Assembly: GCA_963835705.1 (NCBI GenBank)
Contig: CAWIGR010000004.1
Coordinates: 11,840 to 75,839, forward strand
DNA from: JACVRW01 sp963835705
GTDB taxonomy: Bacteria; Actinomycetota; Thermoleophilia; Solirubrobacterales; Thermoleophilaceae
Length of the DNA: 64,000 nt
Reading direction: 5' to 3'
Shown here: positions 45,694-55,692 of the stretch, piece by piece
Layout of the letters: every line of letters begins with the position of its first letter
Position numbering within the stretch: the stretch's first letter is position 1
The notes under the pieces: generated by a model
Seen by the model: only the letters and a program-made list of their open reading frames with translations
The model's database searches: none
What the model was told of the DNA's origin: nothing
Translations under genes and position numbers: made by a program

Positions 45694-46098
45694 CTAGTCG
45701 GCGAGCCCCGCCTCCTGCAGCGCCAAGCCGGCGTCCCGGTACGCCTCGATCCGGACGATCTGCCCGTCCTCGACCGTGATCAGGTAGCCCCACAGGCCGT
45801 CGACCTCCACGCCGCTCGCCCGTCCGCGGCCAACCTCCCGCACCACGGCCACGACGCGACCCCCGACGTCCTGGATCCGCTCCACCTCGAGCTGGTAGCT
45901 GTCCCAGACCTCGAACAGGGATCCGAGGGCCTGCCGCATCCGATCTCGCCCGAGCCGCTCGGTGTCCGGGCCCTCGGGCCGCCCCGACACCTCGACCCAG
46001 GCCACGTCCTCGGCCGCATGGGCGGCAAATGCGTCAAGGTCTCGCCTGTTCCACGCGTGGAAGGCGGACCTGACCAGCTCTATGTTCTGCTCCGACAT
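45694..46098 (-). CDS. NTF2-like/SnoaL-like protein
   Basis: This 134-residue cone-barrel protein has NIELVRSAFHAWNRRDLDAFAAHAAEDVAWVEVSG, GRDRMRQALGSLFEVWDSY and VEDGQIVRIEAYRD, the usual SnoaL-like plan. Members are varied: isomerases, hydrolases or ligand-binding proteins. No catalytic assignment is possible. The start is ATG 46098. It is not clearly in an operon. Confidence 0.82.
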   Translation of the reverse strand: MSEQNIELVRSAFHAWNRRDLDAFAAHAAEDVAWVEVSGRPEGPDTERLGRDRMRQALGSLFEVWDSYQLEVERIQDVGGRVVAVVREVGRGRASGVEVDGLWGYLITVEDGQIVRIEAYRDAGLALQEAGLAD

Positions 46099-46128
46099 GG
46101 GCGCGCGTGAGTCGCCTGGAAGGCCGGC

Positions 46129-47151
46129 CTAACCGTCCTTGCTGTCGTTCTCGCCGCCGTCCGTCGACCGCACGCGCTTGAGCCAGTCCCCGAGCTGCTG
46201 TCCGACCTCGCCCACCGACGAGCCGGCGGACTGGATCGCCGAGCCGATCCGGTCCGCGTAGAAGGTCCCCGCCGCGTCCGCCTCCTCGCGCGCCGACGGC
46301 TCCTCGCCGCGGCGGAGGTAGTCGCCGCGGACCATGCGGTCGTACTCGCCCTCCTGCACCCAGTCGAGCAGTATCCGCACCCGGCGGACGGGCATCGGGT
46401 GTGTGATCCGAAGCTGCTGTAGGAGCCTTGTCAGCCGGTCGAGTCCCGTACCGCGGTCCGAGTACTCCATGCCCTGTGCGATGAAGGCGTCCAGGTTCAG
46501 GTCCTCGGCGGACTCACCCGCGGCGATCACCATGAGCGCCCGGCAGACGGCCTGCGGGTCCCGCGTGACGAGCGCGGCGGCGCGGTCGCAGGAGAGCTCG
46601 GCGGCGCGCGACCACTCGAGGAGGGCGAGTTGGATGGCGAGCAGCGGGAGGCCGGCGAAGATCGGCAGCCGCACCGCATCGCCGATCATCAGCAGGATCA
46701 TGAGCGCGGTGCGGTAGAGCTGGTGGTCGGACTGGATGTGGGCCGCCTCGTGCGCCAGCACCACGCGCCGGCCATCCTCGTCGAGGATGCGGACCAGCTC
46801 CGAGTTGAGCACCACGATCGGCTTCTGCGTGCCGATGGCGTACGCGTTTGCGTACGGGAACTGGGTCATGTAGAGGCCCGGCACCTTCTCCATGTCGAGC
46901 GTGTTGAACACCTGGCGGTGCAGCACCCAGATCCGCGGCAGTTGCTCCTGGCCCAGGCGGACGGCCGCCCCGAGCGACGCCGCGCGCAGGGCGCGCTCGT
47001 AGCCGAGCTCGATCAGCTTGCGCACCACCTGGTCGAGATAGGGCACCTTTTGGAGCGCCGCTGTGGCGGCCCGGTCCGCCGGATGCTGATAGGCGCGGGA
47101 CGAGATGCGCTCGAGCTTCCAGGCAACCTCGGGGCTGTACGGTCCTTCCAT
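46129..47151 (-). CDS. M48-type (HtpX-like) metallopeptidase
   Basis: This 340-residue protein starts at ATG 47151. It has the zinc motif HEAAH in RVVLAHEAAHIQSDH, with upstream MYMTQFP-like PYANAYAIGTQKPIVVLNSELV, and a hydrophobic pair after the active site (LMILLMIGDAVRLPIFAGLPLLAIQLALL). The third ligand Glu is probably in WSRAAELSCDRAA. This is the M48 family of membrane metalloproteases. Its C-terminal part is unusual, charged and longer. The start overlaps that of the divergent gene by up to 2 bases, so expression may be coupled. Confidence 0.8.
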   Translation of the reverse strand: MEGPYSPEVAWKLERISSRAYQHPADRAATAALQKVPYLDQVVRKLIELGYERALRAASLGAAVRLGQEQLPRIWVLHRQVFNTLDMEKVPGLYMTQFPYANAYAIGTQKPIVVLNSELVRILDEDGRRVVLAHEAAHIQSDHQLYRTALMILLMIGDAVRLPIFAGLPLLAIQLALLEWSRAAELSCDRAAALVTRDPQAVCRALMVIAAGESAEDLNLDAFIAQGMEYSDRGTGLDRLTRLLQQLRITHPMPVRRVRILLDWVQEGEYDRMVRGDYLRRGEEPSAREEADAAGTFYADRIGSAIQSAGSSVGEVGQQLGDWLKRVRSTDGGENDSKDG

Positions 47152-47164
47152 GTCAGGACGCATT

Positions 47165-48061
47165 ATGGTCGGCACGTCCAGCTGGGCCGATCCCGGCTTC
47201 GTGAAGGAGTGGTATCCGCCGCGAATGGCCGCCCGCGAGCGGCTGCCCTGGTACGCCGAGCGCTTCGAGGGAGTCGAGCTCAACTCGAGCTTCTACGCGG
47301 TCCCGGACCGCACCACCGTCCACAAATGGGTGGAGGACACCCCCGACCGCTTCGTCTTCGACGTGAAGGTGCACCGGCTGCTGTCCCGCCACGCGGCTCC
47401 GGTCGACTCGCTGCCGCCGGACCTGCGCGACGGGGTCGAGACGACCGAGCGCGGGCGGGTGCGCCTCACCCCGGAGCTCGAGACCGGGCTGGCGAAGAGG
47501 CTGGTGGAGGAGACCGCCCCGCTGGCCGAGGCCGGCAAGCTCGGCGCCTATCTCCTCCAGCTCACGCCGGCCTTCGGTCCCGGCAGGCACGAGCTCGAGG
47601 AGCTCGACCGCGTCTTGGAGGCGCTCGCGCCCCACAGGGTGGCCGTGGAGCTCCGTCACCGCGGCTGGGTGCGGGCGAAGCGACTGGAGCGGACGCTCGG
47701 CTGGTTCTCCGAGCGCGGGGCGGCCTTCGTGTGCGTGGACGCCCCGCCCGGCGACGAGATCCCGATCATGCCGTCCGACCTCGACGCGGTCACGCGCGAC
47801 GACCTCGCCTACCTGCGCCTGCACGGGCGCAACGCCGAGGGCTACCTGCGCGGGAAGTCGGTCGCCGAGCGCTTCGCATGGCGCTACTCGGACGAAGAGC
47901 TGGAGGAGGTCGCCGGCCGCGCCCAGGCGCTGGCCGAGCAGGCGGCCGAGGTGCACGTGGCCTTCAACAACAACCGCGGCGACGACGCGCCCACGGCCGC
48001 GCAGCGCTTCCGCGCCTTGCTCGGGCAGGCGCCTGCCGGCGAGGAGCAGCTGAGGCTCTGA
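47165..48061 (+). CDS. DUF72 family protein
   Basis: This 298-residue TIM-barrel-like protein begins MVGTSSWADPGFVKEWYPPRM, with the family blocks FEGVELNSSFYAVPDRTTVHKWVEDTP, VFDVKVHRLLSRH and VHVAFNNNRGDDAPTAAQRF. The function of DUF72 is not established. I chose ATG 47165. ATG 47150 is also in frame but overlaps the divergent peptidase start. The stop lies 5 bases before the large palindrome. Confidence 0.88.
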   Translation: MVGTSSWADPGFVKEWYPPRMAARERLPWYAERFEGVELNSSFYAVPDRTTVHKWVEDTPDRFVFDVKVHRLLSRHAAPVDSLPPDLRDGVETTERGRVRLTPELETGLAKRLVEETAPLAEAGKLGAYLLQLTPAFGPGRHELEELDRVLEALAPHRVAVELRHRGWVRAKRLERTLGWFSERGAAFVCVDAPPGDEIPIMPSDLDAVTRDDLAYLRLHGRNAEGYLRGKSVAERFAWRYSDEELEEVAGRAQALAEQAAEVHVAFNNNRGDDAPTAAQRFRALLGQAPAGEEQLRL

Positions 48062-48066
48062 GCCCG

Positions 48067-48250
48067 GCGCCGGTCTAGTGACCTGAGGCGGAAGTTCGGC
48101 GTCAGCTTCCCGAGCGGCTGGGCGTGGCTGGCGACGCACACGGGATGAGTCGATGCCGAAGCATCGGCGATTCCCGTGGGTGGCGCCAGGCGCGTCCAGA
48201 CGCCGGGAAGGTGCGCGCGAACTGACGACTCAGGTCACTAGGTCCGGCGC
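48067..48250 (-). ncRNA. 184-nt structured quasi-palindrome, candidate RNA or 3'-UTR structure
   Basis: Seven perfect stems are nested about one centre: GCGCCGG (48067), CTAGTGACCTGAG (48075), AGTTCG (48093), CTTCCCG (48106), CTGGCG (48128), CACGGGA (48139) and CGATGC (48151), each matched by its complement at mirrored positions out to 48250. The spacers between them are mostly of equal length on both sides. On the minus strand the apical loop is TTCG closed by C-G, an exceptionally stable tetraloop. It fills the gap between the convergent DUF72 and RsbW-like genes, and its outer stem contains the latter's TAG stop. It may be a terminator-like 3' structure, an RNA gene or a mobile palindrome. 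No database match can be checked. Confidence 0.6.
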
Positions 48251-48636
48251 AGCTCGAACCAGACCTTGGTGCCGTCGCCGTCCCGGTTCACGCCCCAGCG
48301 CTGGGCGAGGCGCTGGACGAGGAACAGCCCCCAGCCGGTGTGGTCGCTGGAGGGCGATCCCGTCCGCTCCGGGTCGAACCCGGGCCCGGCGTCGGTCACC
48401 TCGGTCCGGATCGCGCGCTTGCCGACCAGCACCCTGAGCAGGACCGTGTCGGCGTGGGCGTGCCTGACGCTGTTGGTCACGAGCTCGGTGACGAGGAGGC
48501 GCAGGGTTTCCATCAGGGGGGCGTCCAGTTCGCCGCGCAGGCTCGCGAGGCTACGACGCGCCTTTGCTGCCGCATTCGGCTCCCTCTCGAGACGCAGCCT
48601 GAGGCCCTCGTCCACGCGTTCTCCTGTCTTCACCAA
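48238..48636 (-). CDS. RsbW-like serine-protein kinase (HATPase_c_2 domain)
   Basis: This 132-residue protein has a GHKL ATPase fold: ETLRLLVTELVTNSVRHAHA (N-box), TDAGPGFDPE (G1-like) and GWGLFLVQRLAQRWG. This is the anti-sigma/anti-anti-sigma kinase plan (RsbW/SpoIIAB). The next gene upstream encodes a SpoIIE-type phosphatase, so the two may form a partner-switching module. No anti-sigma antagonist lies beside them. Its 3' end is in the large palindrome. Confidence 0.82.
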   Translation of the reverse strand: MVKTGERVDEGLRLRLEREPNAAAKARRSLASLRGELDAPLMETLRLLVTELVTNSVRHAHADTVLLRVLVGKRAIRTEVTDAGPGFDPERTGSPSSDHTGWGLFLVQRLAQRWGVNRDGDGTKVWFELRRT

Positions 48637-48691
48637 CCTTCATCGCATGTACCCGTTGGCGCGACGGGCGCAACATGTAAACGGGTTTCTT

Positions 48692-51623
48692 TCAGCCCTC
48701 CACACGGAGTACGAGCACGGCGATGTCGTCGCGCGGCTCGCCCGCCTGGGCGTCGAACGCGGCGTCCTCGACCCGCGCGGCGATCGCGTCGGCACCGGCG
48801 CCCGCGCACTCGGCGAGCAGCCGCCGGAGGCCGTCCTCGTCCATCAGCACGTCGGCCCCGCGGCCCTCGATCACGCCGTCGGTGTAGAAGACCAGCGCGT
48901 CACCGGGCCACAGCGCCACGGAGCGGTCCTCGAAGTTCGGGTCCGGCAGCACGCCGAGCAGCGTGCCGGGCTCGCCCACGTCCTCGACGGATCCGTCGGA
49001 GCGCAGCAGCATCGGCAGCGGATGTCCGCCGCTGGCCACCCCCGCCCGCACCCCGCCGTCGTGTGCCTCGAGGTACGCGTACGCGACGGTGCAGAAGCGC
49101 CGGTCGTCGCGCTGGCGCAACAGCGCCTCGTTCAGGAGCCGCAGGCTGCGGCTCGGCAGCCGCTCGCGCATCGCGGCCGCCCGCAGCGTGTAACGGGCCA
49201 GCGCGGTCACCGCCGCGGCGTCCGGCCCCTTGCCGCACACGTCGCCCATCACCACCGTCCAGCCGCGTTCGCCGGTCTCGAACAGGTCGTAGAAGTCGCC
49301 GCCGACCTCGTTGCCCTCCCCGGTGGGGCGGAAGCGGGCGGCGGCCTCGATCCCCGGGATCTCGGGCAGCTCGGCCGGGAGCAGGCTTCGCTGAAGCGTG
49401 CGGGCGATGTAGGCGCGCTCCGAGAACAGGCGCGCGTTGTCGAGCGCGGTGGCGCAGCGCCGGGCGAGCTCTTCGGCGAGCTCGAGGTCCTGCTGGTCGA
49501 AGCGGCGCCCGGAGGGCCCGCTCACGAAGGACAGGGCCCCGACGCTGCGGCCGCGCGCCACCATCGGGACGATCATCGCCGAGCGCATGCCGATCCCCTG
49601 GATCAGCCGGTACTGCTCGTCGTCCTCTACGGCCTTGCGGAGCAGGTCCTCCGGGATCTCCGGGTAGAGCTCCGACCGCCGGCTGCGGAGCACCGCCGGC
49701 ACCCCGGTATCCCCGCGGGGGTCGGGCGGGTAGCGGAGCCGAAGCTCCTCGGCCATCTCGACCATGGCCGGGTCCTGGTGGGCGAGCGCCACTCGGTCGA
49801 TCCGGCCGTCGGCCACCACGTCGACGGCGCACCAGTCCGCTACCTCAGGCACCGCCAGGGAGGCCACATGCCTCAGCACCTCGGGGGTGTCCAGGGAGGA
49901 ACCGAGCACCGCGCTGCTGTCCGAGAGGAAGCGCTGGGCCAGCTCCGCGCGCTTGTGGCCGGTGATGTCCTCGATGACGTTGATCGCCATCGCCACGCTG
50001 CCTGTGCGGTCGAGGATCGGCGTCGCCTTGACCGCGGACCAGCGCTCCTCGCCGGTGGCGCGCACCCGGAAGCGCACCACCACCTCGCTGCCCTCGCCCT
50101 CGGTCAGGGCGCGGCGACCCGGCAGCTGGTCCATCGGGAAGGGGCGGCCACCCTCGTCGAGCATCTCGAAGCGGCTCATGATCTCGGTCCGCGGCGCGGA
50201 CAGCAGGGCCTCGCTCGACTCGTAGCCGAGCAGCTCCACCGCCGCCTGATTCGCGAACAGGAGCCGGCCGTCCGGGGCCTGCGCGGTGACTGCGTCCGCC
50301 ACTCCGCGCAGGATCGCCTCGAGCTGGTCGCGAGCCTGGGTGGCGTCGACGCGGGCCATCTGCTCCAGGCGCAGAAGCTCCTCGCGCTCCTTCTCCGCGC
50401 GGCGGCGGTCCGTGATGTCGCGGATCGTTCCGGTGAACATCGGCGGATCCGCCCCCGCGATCGCATTGATCGCAAGCTCGACCGGGAACTCGCTGCCGTC
50501 GGAGCGCATGCCCGTCATCTCGAACCGTTGGCCGAGCATGGTGGACTTCCCGGTCGCGACGCAGCGCCGCAGCGCTGCCCGGTGGCGCTCGCGCAAGGAC
50601 GGCGGGATGACCAGCTCCGCCAGCTCCGATGCCCACCGCCTTCTCCACCGGGTGGCCGAAGATCTGCTCGGCCGCTGGGTTGAATTCCAGGATCATCCCC
50701 TGATGGTCGATGGTGATGACGCCGTCGATCGACGACGCGACAACGGCGCTCTTGCGCGCCTCGCTCACCCGGACTGCGTCGGCGATGCGGAGGCTCTCGA
50801 TGAACTCGCCGATCAGCGAGCCGATCGCGTCGGTGAGGGCGATCAGCTCAGCGTCCGGCTCGCGCACCTCGCGCGAGAAGAACTCGATCACCGCAACGCA
50901 TTCGTCGCCGATGCGCACGGGAAAGGCCGTTCCGCCCCCCACTCCCTCGCGGCCCGCCGCCTCGGCCCTCGGGTAGCTCGGATCGGCGGAGTAATCCGTG
51001 ATCCAGCTTTGCCGACCGGTCCTCCATACGCGTGCGGGCAGGGCGAGCTCGCTCTCCGTGTCGAGTTGCCGGGTGGCTTCGTGGAACTGGGGCAGCTCGA
51101 GCCCGGCCGCTGTCCACGTCCCGACCAGGCGCAGCGGACCGCCGTCGTGCGACTCCCAGAAGTTGCCGGTGGACCATCCCATCGGGGCTCCGATCGCCCC
51201 GAGCAGCTCTGGCGCCACCGTCTCGAGCGACTTGGCCTCCGCCAGCACCCGCGCCACCCCGTACTGCACGCTGAGCCGCGCGGCATCCATCTCCCGCTCG
51301 GCGCGCAGCCGGGCCACGCCTGTGGAGAGCGCCCCGACGATCGCCACGGCCGCCACGCCGATGAGGTGCTCGGTGGAGCCGAACGCATCGCCGGCGAGGC
51401 CGATCGGGATCGCCGCGAGGAACGCGATCACCGCGACGATGGCGGTATCGCGCGGGCTCGCGCCGACGGCTGCGATCACCGGGCCCACCACCAGCAGCTC
51501 GACCAGGACGGCGTCAGCCTGGATGGCGAAGTCGAGCGCGGCGACCGCGCACACCGCTACGAGGGCTGCAAGGAAGGTGCCCCTCTCGTTGCGAAGTCCC
51601 GCCGTATTGGTGTGCGAGCCCAA
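48692..51623 (-). CDS. Membrane sensor with GAF, PAS and SpoIIE-type PP2C phosphatase domains, one-base frameshift
   Basis: The protein spans about 976 residues and starts at TTG 51623 (no ATG fits). Order: three or four membrane helices (FLAALVAVCAVAALDFAI ... VIAAVGASP), a GAF domain, a PAS domain (SIDGVITIDHQGMILEFNPAAEQIFGH), a second PAS, a second GAF, and a C-terminal SpoIIE phosphatase (GNEVGGDFYDLFE, MGDVCGKGPDAAAVTA, LVFYTDGVIEGRG, DDIAVLVLRV). The frame breaks near 50625 in GGCATCGGAGCTGG, where one G is extra. It probably dephosphorylates an anti-sigma antagonist in a signal-dependent way, with the RsbW-like gene as partner. Confidence 0.82.
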
Positions 51624-51656
51624 CCGAGTTGAGCTTACTGCGCTAGAAAGCCCGGC

Positions 51657-52370
51657 GTGGAGGATCCGGACCGCGATCCGCCGGGCGTGCTGCGCGTGCG
51701 CGCGCCGAACCCGTCGGCGCTCACGCTGGACGGGACGAACACGTACGTGGTGGGGGCCTGGGTGGTGGATCCGGGGCCGCTCGACGAGCGCCACCTCGAG
51801 GCCGTGCGGCGGGCCGCGGGCGGCCCGATCGAGGGCGTCGTGCTGACGCACGGGCACGCCGACCACGCAGAGGGCGCGGACGAGCTCGGGGCGCCCGTGA
51901 CGCTTCCGGGCGACGGCGAGACGGTGGGTCCGTTCCGCGCGCTCGGGACGCCGGGGCACTCGCACGACAGCGTCTGCCTGGTGGTGGGGCGGGTCTGCTT
52001 CACCGGCGACACCGTGCTCGGGAGCGGCAGCGTCTTCATCGCGCCCGGCGAGGGCTCGCTGTCGGCCTATCTCGACTCGCTGCGACGGCTGCGCGAGCTG
52101 CCGCTCGACGTGCTGTGCCCCGGGCACGGGCCGTACGTGTGGGACCCGGCGGCGAAGCTCGACGAGTACGTGGAGCACCGCCTGTGGCGCGAGCGGCGGC
52201 TCCTGGACGCGCTCGAGGCCGGCCTGCGCACGCGGGACGAGCTGCTGGACGGGGCCTGGCCGGACGCCCCGGCCGAGCTGCGCGACTTCGCGGCGCTGTC
52301 GCTGGCCTCGCACCTGGAGAAGCTCGCGGAGGAGGGGCGGCTGCCCGACGGCGTGGAGGGGGCTTCGTGA
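51657..52370 (+). CDS. MBL-fold metallo-hydrolase (LACTB2/endoribonuclease-like)
   Basis: This 237-residue protein starts at GTG 51657 (MEDPDRDPPGVLRVRAPNPSALTLDGTNTYVVG). The zinc ligands are in VVLTHGHADHAEGA, GTPGHSHDSVCLV, FTGDTVLG and VLCPGHGPYVWDP. The C-terminal winged region (LRTRDELLDGAWPDAPAELRDFA) resembles LACTB2-like hydrolases. The substrate is unknown. It is divergent from the PAS/SpoIIE gene. The stop is separated by one base from the convergent dnaE2 stop. Confidence 0.85.
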   Translation: MEDPDRDPPGVLRVRAPNPSALTLDGTNTYVVGAWVVDPGPLDERHLEAVRRAAGGPIEGVVLTHGHADHAEGADELGAPVTLPGDGETVGPFRALGTPGHSHDSVCLVVGRVCFTGDTVLGSGSVFIAPGEGSLSAYLDSLRRLRELPLDVLCPGHGPYVWDPAAKLDEYVEHRLWRERRLLDALEAGLRTRDELLDGAWPDAPAELRDFAALSLASHLEKLAEEGRLPDGVEGAS

Positions 52371-52371
52371 C

Positions 52372-55300
52372 CTAGCGGCCGCGGCGGCCGAAGCTGTGGC
52401 CGGCCGGGGCCACCGCGCGCAGGTCGGCCTCCTCCTGCGTCTCGGTGCTCCAGGCGCGACGCGGCTCTATGTGCTTGACCTGGGCCGCCGGCAGGTCCGG
52501 GCGCTCGAGGCGCTCGATCCGGTCGACCAGCACGTTGGCGGTCCCCTCGCGCTGCTCCAGGCGGCCGTACGCCAGCACGAGCGGCTCGGTCCGAACGGCC
52601 ATGCGGAAGCGCTCGTGCACCGGCGGGGGCACGATCAGGTTGATCGTGCCGAGCTCGTCCTCGAGCAGCATGAAGGTCACGCCCTTCGCGGTCGCCGGGC
52701 GCTGGCGGGCGACCACGAGGCCCGCCACGCGCACCCGGCGGCCGTGCCGGCCGCGCTCCAGCTCGGCGCTCGTGCACAGGTCCGCGGGCAGGTCGGCGCG
52801 CATCAGCTCCATCGGGTGCTCGCGCAAGGTCACGCCGGTCGAGCCGTAGTCGGCCAGCATGCGCTCCCAGGCCGACAGCGCGCGCAGCTCGGGCCCGGCG
52901 TGCGGCTCGAGCGGCAGCGCGAGCTGGGTCCCCTCGCGGACCGGGACGCCGGGCACCGCCACGCCGAGCTGCCAGAGCGCCTGGCGCCGCCGCCCGGCCG
53001 CTGGGCCGTCGGCCAGGACGTCGCAGGCGCCCGCCCACGCGAGCTTGCCGAGCGTCTCGGCGAAGGCGCCGGAGCGGGCGGCGAGGTCGCCGAGCGAGCG
53101 CCAGGCGCCGCCCTCCTCGCGCTCGGCCACCAAGGCACGGACCTCCCCCTCCTTGCAGCCGTTCACGTGCCGCAGCCCGAGGCGGACGGCGCCGTCCTCC
53201 ACCCGGGAGTCCACCCAGCTCCGCACCACGCACGGCGGCAGCACCTCCACCTCCTTGCGCTGGGCCTCGTGCACCAGCGAGTCGGGCGGGTAGAAGCCCA
53301 TCGGCTGCTCGTTCAGGAGCGCGCACAGGAACTCCGGGTGGTAGTGCACGCGCAGCCAGGTCGACTGGTAGGCGAGCAGCCCGAAGGCGGCCGAGTGCGC
53401 CTTCGGGAAGCCAAAGCCCGAGAAGCCCACGATCTGGTTCCAGACCCGCTCGGCCGACTCGCGCGAGGCGCCGCGCTCGGAGGCGCCGGCGATGAACTTC
53501 TGCTCGTAGGCGCGGATCGCCGCCTCTGAGCGCTTGCGGCTCATCGCCCTCCGCAGGCCCTCCGCCTCGCCGGCGCGGAAGCCCGCGAACGCCACCGCCA
53601 CCTCCAGCACCTGGTCCTGGAAGACGATCGTGCCGAGCGTGTAGCGCAGCACCGGCTCGAGCGAGGGGTGCTCGTAGGGCACCTCGAAGCCCGGGTCCTC
53701 GCGCAGCGCCTTGCGGTGCTCGATGTACGGGTGCACGGCGCCGCCGATGATCGGCCCCGGCCGCACCAGCGCCACCTGCACCGTGATGTCGTCGAGGTTC
53801 TCCGGCCGGGTGCGCTTGAGCATCTGCATCTGCGCGCGCGACTCGATCTGGAACACGCCCATCGTCTCCGCCTCCTGGATGCGGGCGTAGACCTCCTTGT
53901 CGTCGTAGGGGATGCGCGACAGGTCGATCCGCTCGCTGCGCGTGCGCGCGATCTCGTCAACGCAGCGCTCGACAGCCGACAGCATCCCCAGGCCGAGCAG
54001 GTCGATCTTCAGAAAGCCCGCGTCGCCACAGGAGTCCTTGTCCCACTGCACCATCTGGCGGCCTTCCAGGGAGGCCGGCTGTACCGGGCAGAGGTCGATC
54101 AGCGGCTGAGTCGAGATCACCATGCCGCCCGGGTGCTGGGACTGATGGCGGGGCAGGCCCCAGGCGTCGCGGGCGAGCTTGACCAAGGCGTTCCAGCGGG
54201 GCGAACCGCCGCGCGGCACGTCGCCCTCGATGTCGTTGCGCTCCTTCCAGGGGTCCACCGCCCGCGCCAGGCGCTCGATCTCCCCCGGCGGCAGCCCCAG
54301 CGCCTTCGCGAAGTCGCGCACCGCGGAGCGCACGTGGAAGGTCGAGAAGGCGGCCACGAGGGCGCAGCGGTCGCGCCCGTAGCGGTCGTGCACGCGCGGG
54401 ATCAGGACGTCGCGGATGTCGCGCGGGAAGTCGAGGTCGATGTCCGGCAGCGCGGTGAGCTCCTCGTTCAGGAAGCGGCCCAGGAAGAGCTCGTTCTCGA
54501 TCGGGTCGATGTGCGAGAGGCCGGTGAGGTAGCAGACGATCGAGGACACGCTCGAGCCGCGCCCGCGGCCCGGCGGGAGCAGCCGCCTCGCCGACTCGGG
54601 GCCGCGCACCTCGAGGGCCACCTCGCGCGCAAGCTCGAGCATGTCGCGGTGGAGCAGGAAGAACCCGGACAGGCCGAGGTGGCGGATCACGCGCAGCTCC
54701 TCCTCGAGCCGCCCCGCGGCGTCGCTGCGCCGGCCGTACCGCTCGGCGAACCTGTCCCAGCAGAGCTCCGCCAGATTGCGGTCGGCGTCCGGGTCCTCGG
54801 AGCCGGGATAGCGGTAGCCGAGGTCCTCGGTCAGATCGAACGCCAGCCGCTCGGCCAGGATCCCGCTCTCCTCGACCGCGCTCTTCTCGAATCGCCCCGC
54901 CATTCGCTCGGGAGGAGCGAGGACGTGGGACGAGTTCCCCCTTCGCTTCGGCTCGGTCTCGTCGAGCGTGGCTCCGTGGCGCACCGCGACCATGGCGTCC
55001 TGGAGCGGGACGCGCTGGCGCGCGTGGACGTGCACGTTCCCCGTGGCCACGCAGGGCACCCCGAGCCGCTCGGCCAGCTCCGTGAGCAGCTTGTTGCGGC
55101 GCCGGTCGTTGCGCCAGTAGGGGCGCTGCAGCTCGATGCGGAAGCGGTCCGGGCCGAAGGCGGCGAGCAGCCGCCGGGCGACGGCCGCGGCGCCGGGATG
55201 GTCCCCCGCCTCGATCCTCGACGCCACCGCCCCGCTGCCCGCGCAGCCGGAGAGGCAGACCAGTCCCTCGGCGTGGGCCTCGAGCTCGTCGAGCGCGAGG

Positions 55301-55665
55301 CACGGCTTCCCGTCGATCGGGTCCTGGCGCCGGCCGCCCTCCTGCCAGCCCTCGCGCGCCCAGCGCCGCGTGTGCCAGTGCGAGGCTGTGATCAGGCGGC
55401 AGAGGTTGGTGTAGCCCTCGCGCGACTCGCACAGGAGCGTGATGTGGGTGTCGTCGTCGAGCGTCAGCTCGGCGCCCGTGATCGGCCGCACCCCGAGCGG
55501 CTTCAGCGCCTGAGCCATCTCCATGGCCCCGTGCAGGCCGTCGTGGTCGGTCAGCGCCAGCGCTTCGTGGCCCTGCTCGGCCGCCGCCGCGGCCAGCTCC
55601 ACCGGGTGCGACGCACCGTCAAGGAAGGAGTAGGCGGAGTGGCAGTGGAGCTCGACGTAGGACAC
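52372..55665 (-). CDS. dnaE2: Error-prone DNA polymerase III alpha subunit DnaE2
   Basis: This 1097-residue alpha subunit has an N-terminal PHP domain (YVELHCHSAYSFLDGASHP), the polymerase palm with catalytic aspartates in LPDIDLDFPRDIRD, the finger/thumb and OB domains, and the DnaE2-type end (ADLRAVAPAGHSFGRRGR). The length is that of DnaE2 (about 1080), shorter than DnaE1. DnaE2 with ImuB forms the damage-tolerance mutasome. The GTG start at 55665 is touched by a LexA-type box, which fits SOS control. A GGDEF gene and a DUF6504-like gene separate it from imuB. Confidence 0.93.
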   Translation of the reverse strand: MSYVELHCHSAYSFLDGASHPVELAAAAAEQGHEALALTDHDGLHGAMEMAQALKPLGVRPITGAELTLDDDTHITLLCESREGYTNLCRLITASHWHTRRWAREGWQEGGRRQDPIDGKPCLALDELEAHAEGLVCLSGCAGSGAVASRIEAGDHPGAAAVARRLLAAFGPDRFRIELQRPYWRNDRRRNKLLTELAERLGVPCVATGNVHVHARQRVPLQDAMVAVRHGATLDETEPKRRGNSSHVLAPPERMAGRFEKSAVEESGILAERLAFDLTEDLGYRYPGSEDPDADRNLAELCWDRFAERYGRRSDAAGRLEEELRVIRHLGLSGFFLLHRDMLELAREVALEVRGPESARRLLPPGRGRGSSVSSIVCYLTGLSHIDPIENELFLGRFLNEELTALPDIDLDFPRDIRDVLIPRVHDRYGRDRCALVAAFSTFHVRSAVRDFAKALGLPPGEIERLARAVDPWKERNDIEGDVPRGGSPRWNALVKLARDAWGLPRHQSQHPGGMVISTQPLIDLCPVQPASLEGRQMVQWDKDSCGDAGFLKIDLLGLGMLSAVERCVDEIARTRSERIDLSRIPYDDKEVYARIQEAETMGVFQIESRAQMQMLKRTRPENLDDITVQVALVRPGPIIGGAVHPYIEHRKALREDPGFEVPYEHPSLEPVLRYTLGTIVFQDQVLEVAVAFAGFRAGEAEGLRRAMSRKRSEAAIRAYEQKFIAGASERGASRESAERVWNQIVGFSGFGFPKAHSAAFGLLAYQSTWLRVHYHPEFLCALLNEQPMGFYPPDSLVHEAQRKEVEVLPPCVVRSWVDSRVEDGAVRLGLRHVNGCKEGEVRALVAEREEGGAWRSLGDLAARSGAFAETLGKLAWAGACDVLADGPAAGRRRQALWQLGVAVPGVPVREGTQLALPLEPHAGPELRALSAWERMLADYGSTGVTLREHPMELMRADLPADLCTSAELERGRHGRRVRVAGLVVARQRPATAKGVTFMLLEDELGTINLIVPPPVHERFRMAVRTEPLVLAYGRLEQREGTANVLVDRIERLERPDLPAAQVKHIEPRRAWSTETQEEADLRAVAPAGHSFGRRGR

Positions 55666-55679
55666 GAACAGATGTTCCC
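55664..55679 (-). promoter_or_regulatory. LexA (SOS) box at the dnaE2 start
   Basis: CGAAC-AGAT-GTTCC is an imperfect match to the actinobacterial SOS box (TCGAAC-N4-GTTCGA), with CGAAC and GTTC conserved. It overlaps the first bases of the GTG start, as does the box at imuB. This layout suggests a leaderless or very short-leader transcript repressed by LexA. Confidence 0.75.
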
Positions 55680-55692
55680 ATACCGATCAAGC

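Noticed and set aside
36211..51623. Programmed frameshifting as the cause of the split recN, nadK and PAS/SpoIIE genes.
   Set aside because: No slippery heptamers or downstream pseudoknots are evident, and these families are not known to use it; several unrelated genes show the same single-base defect.
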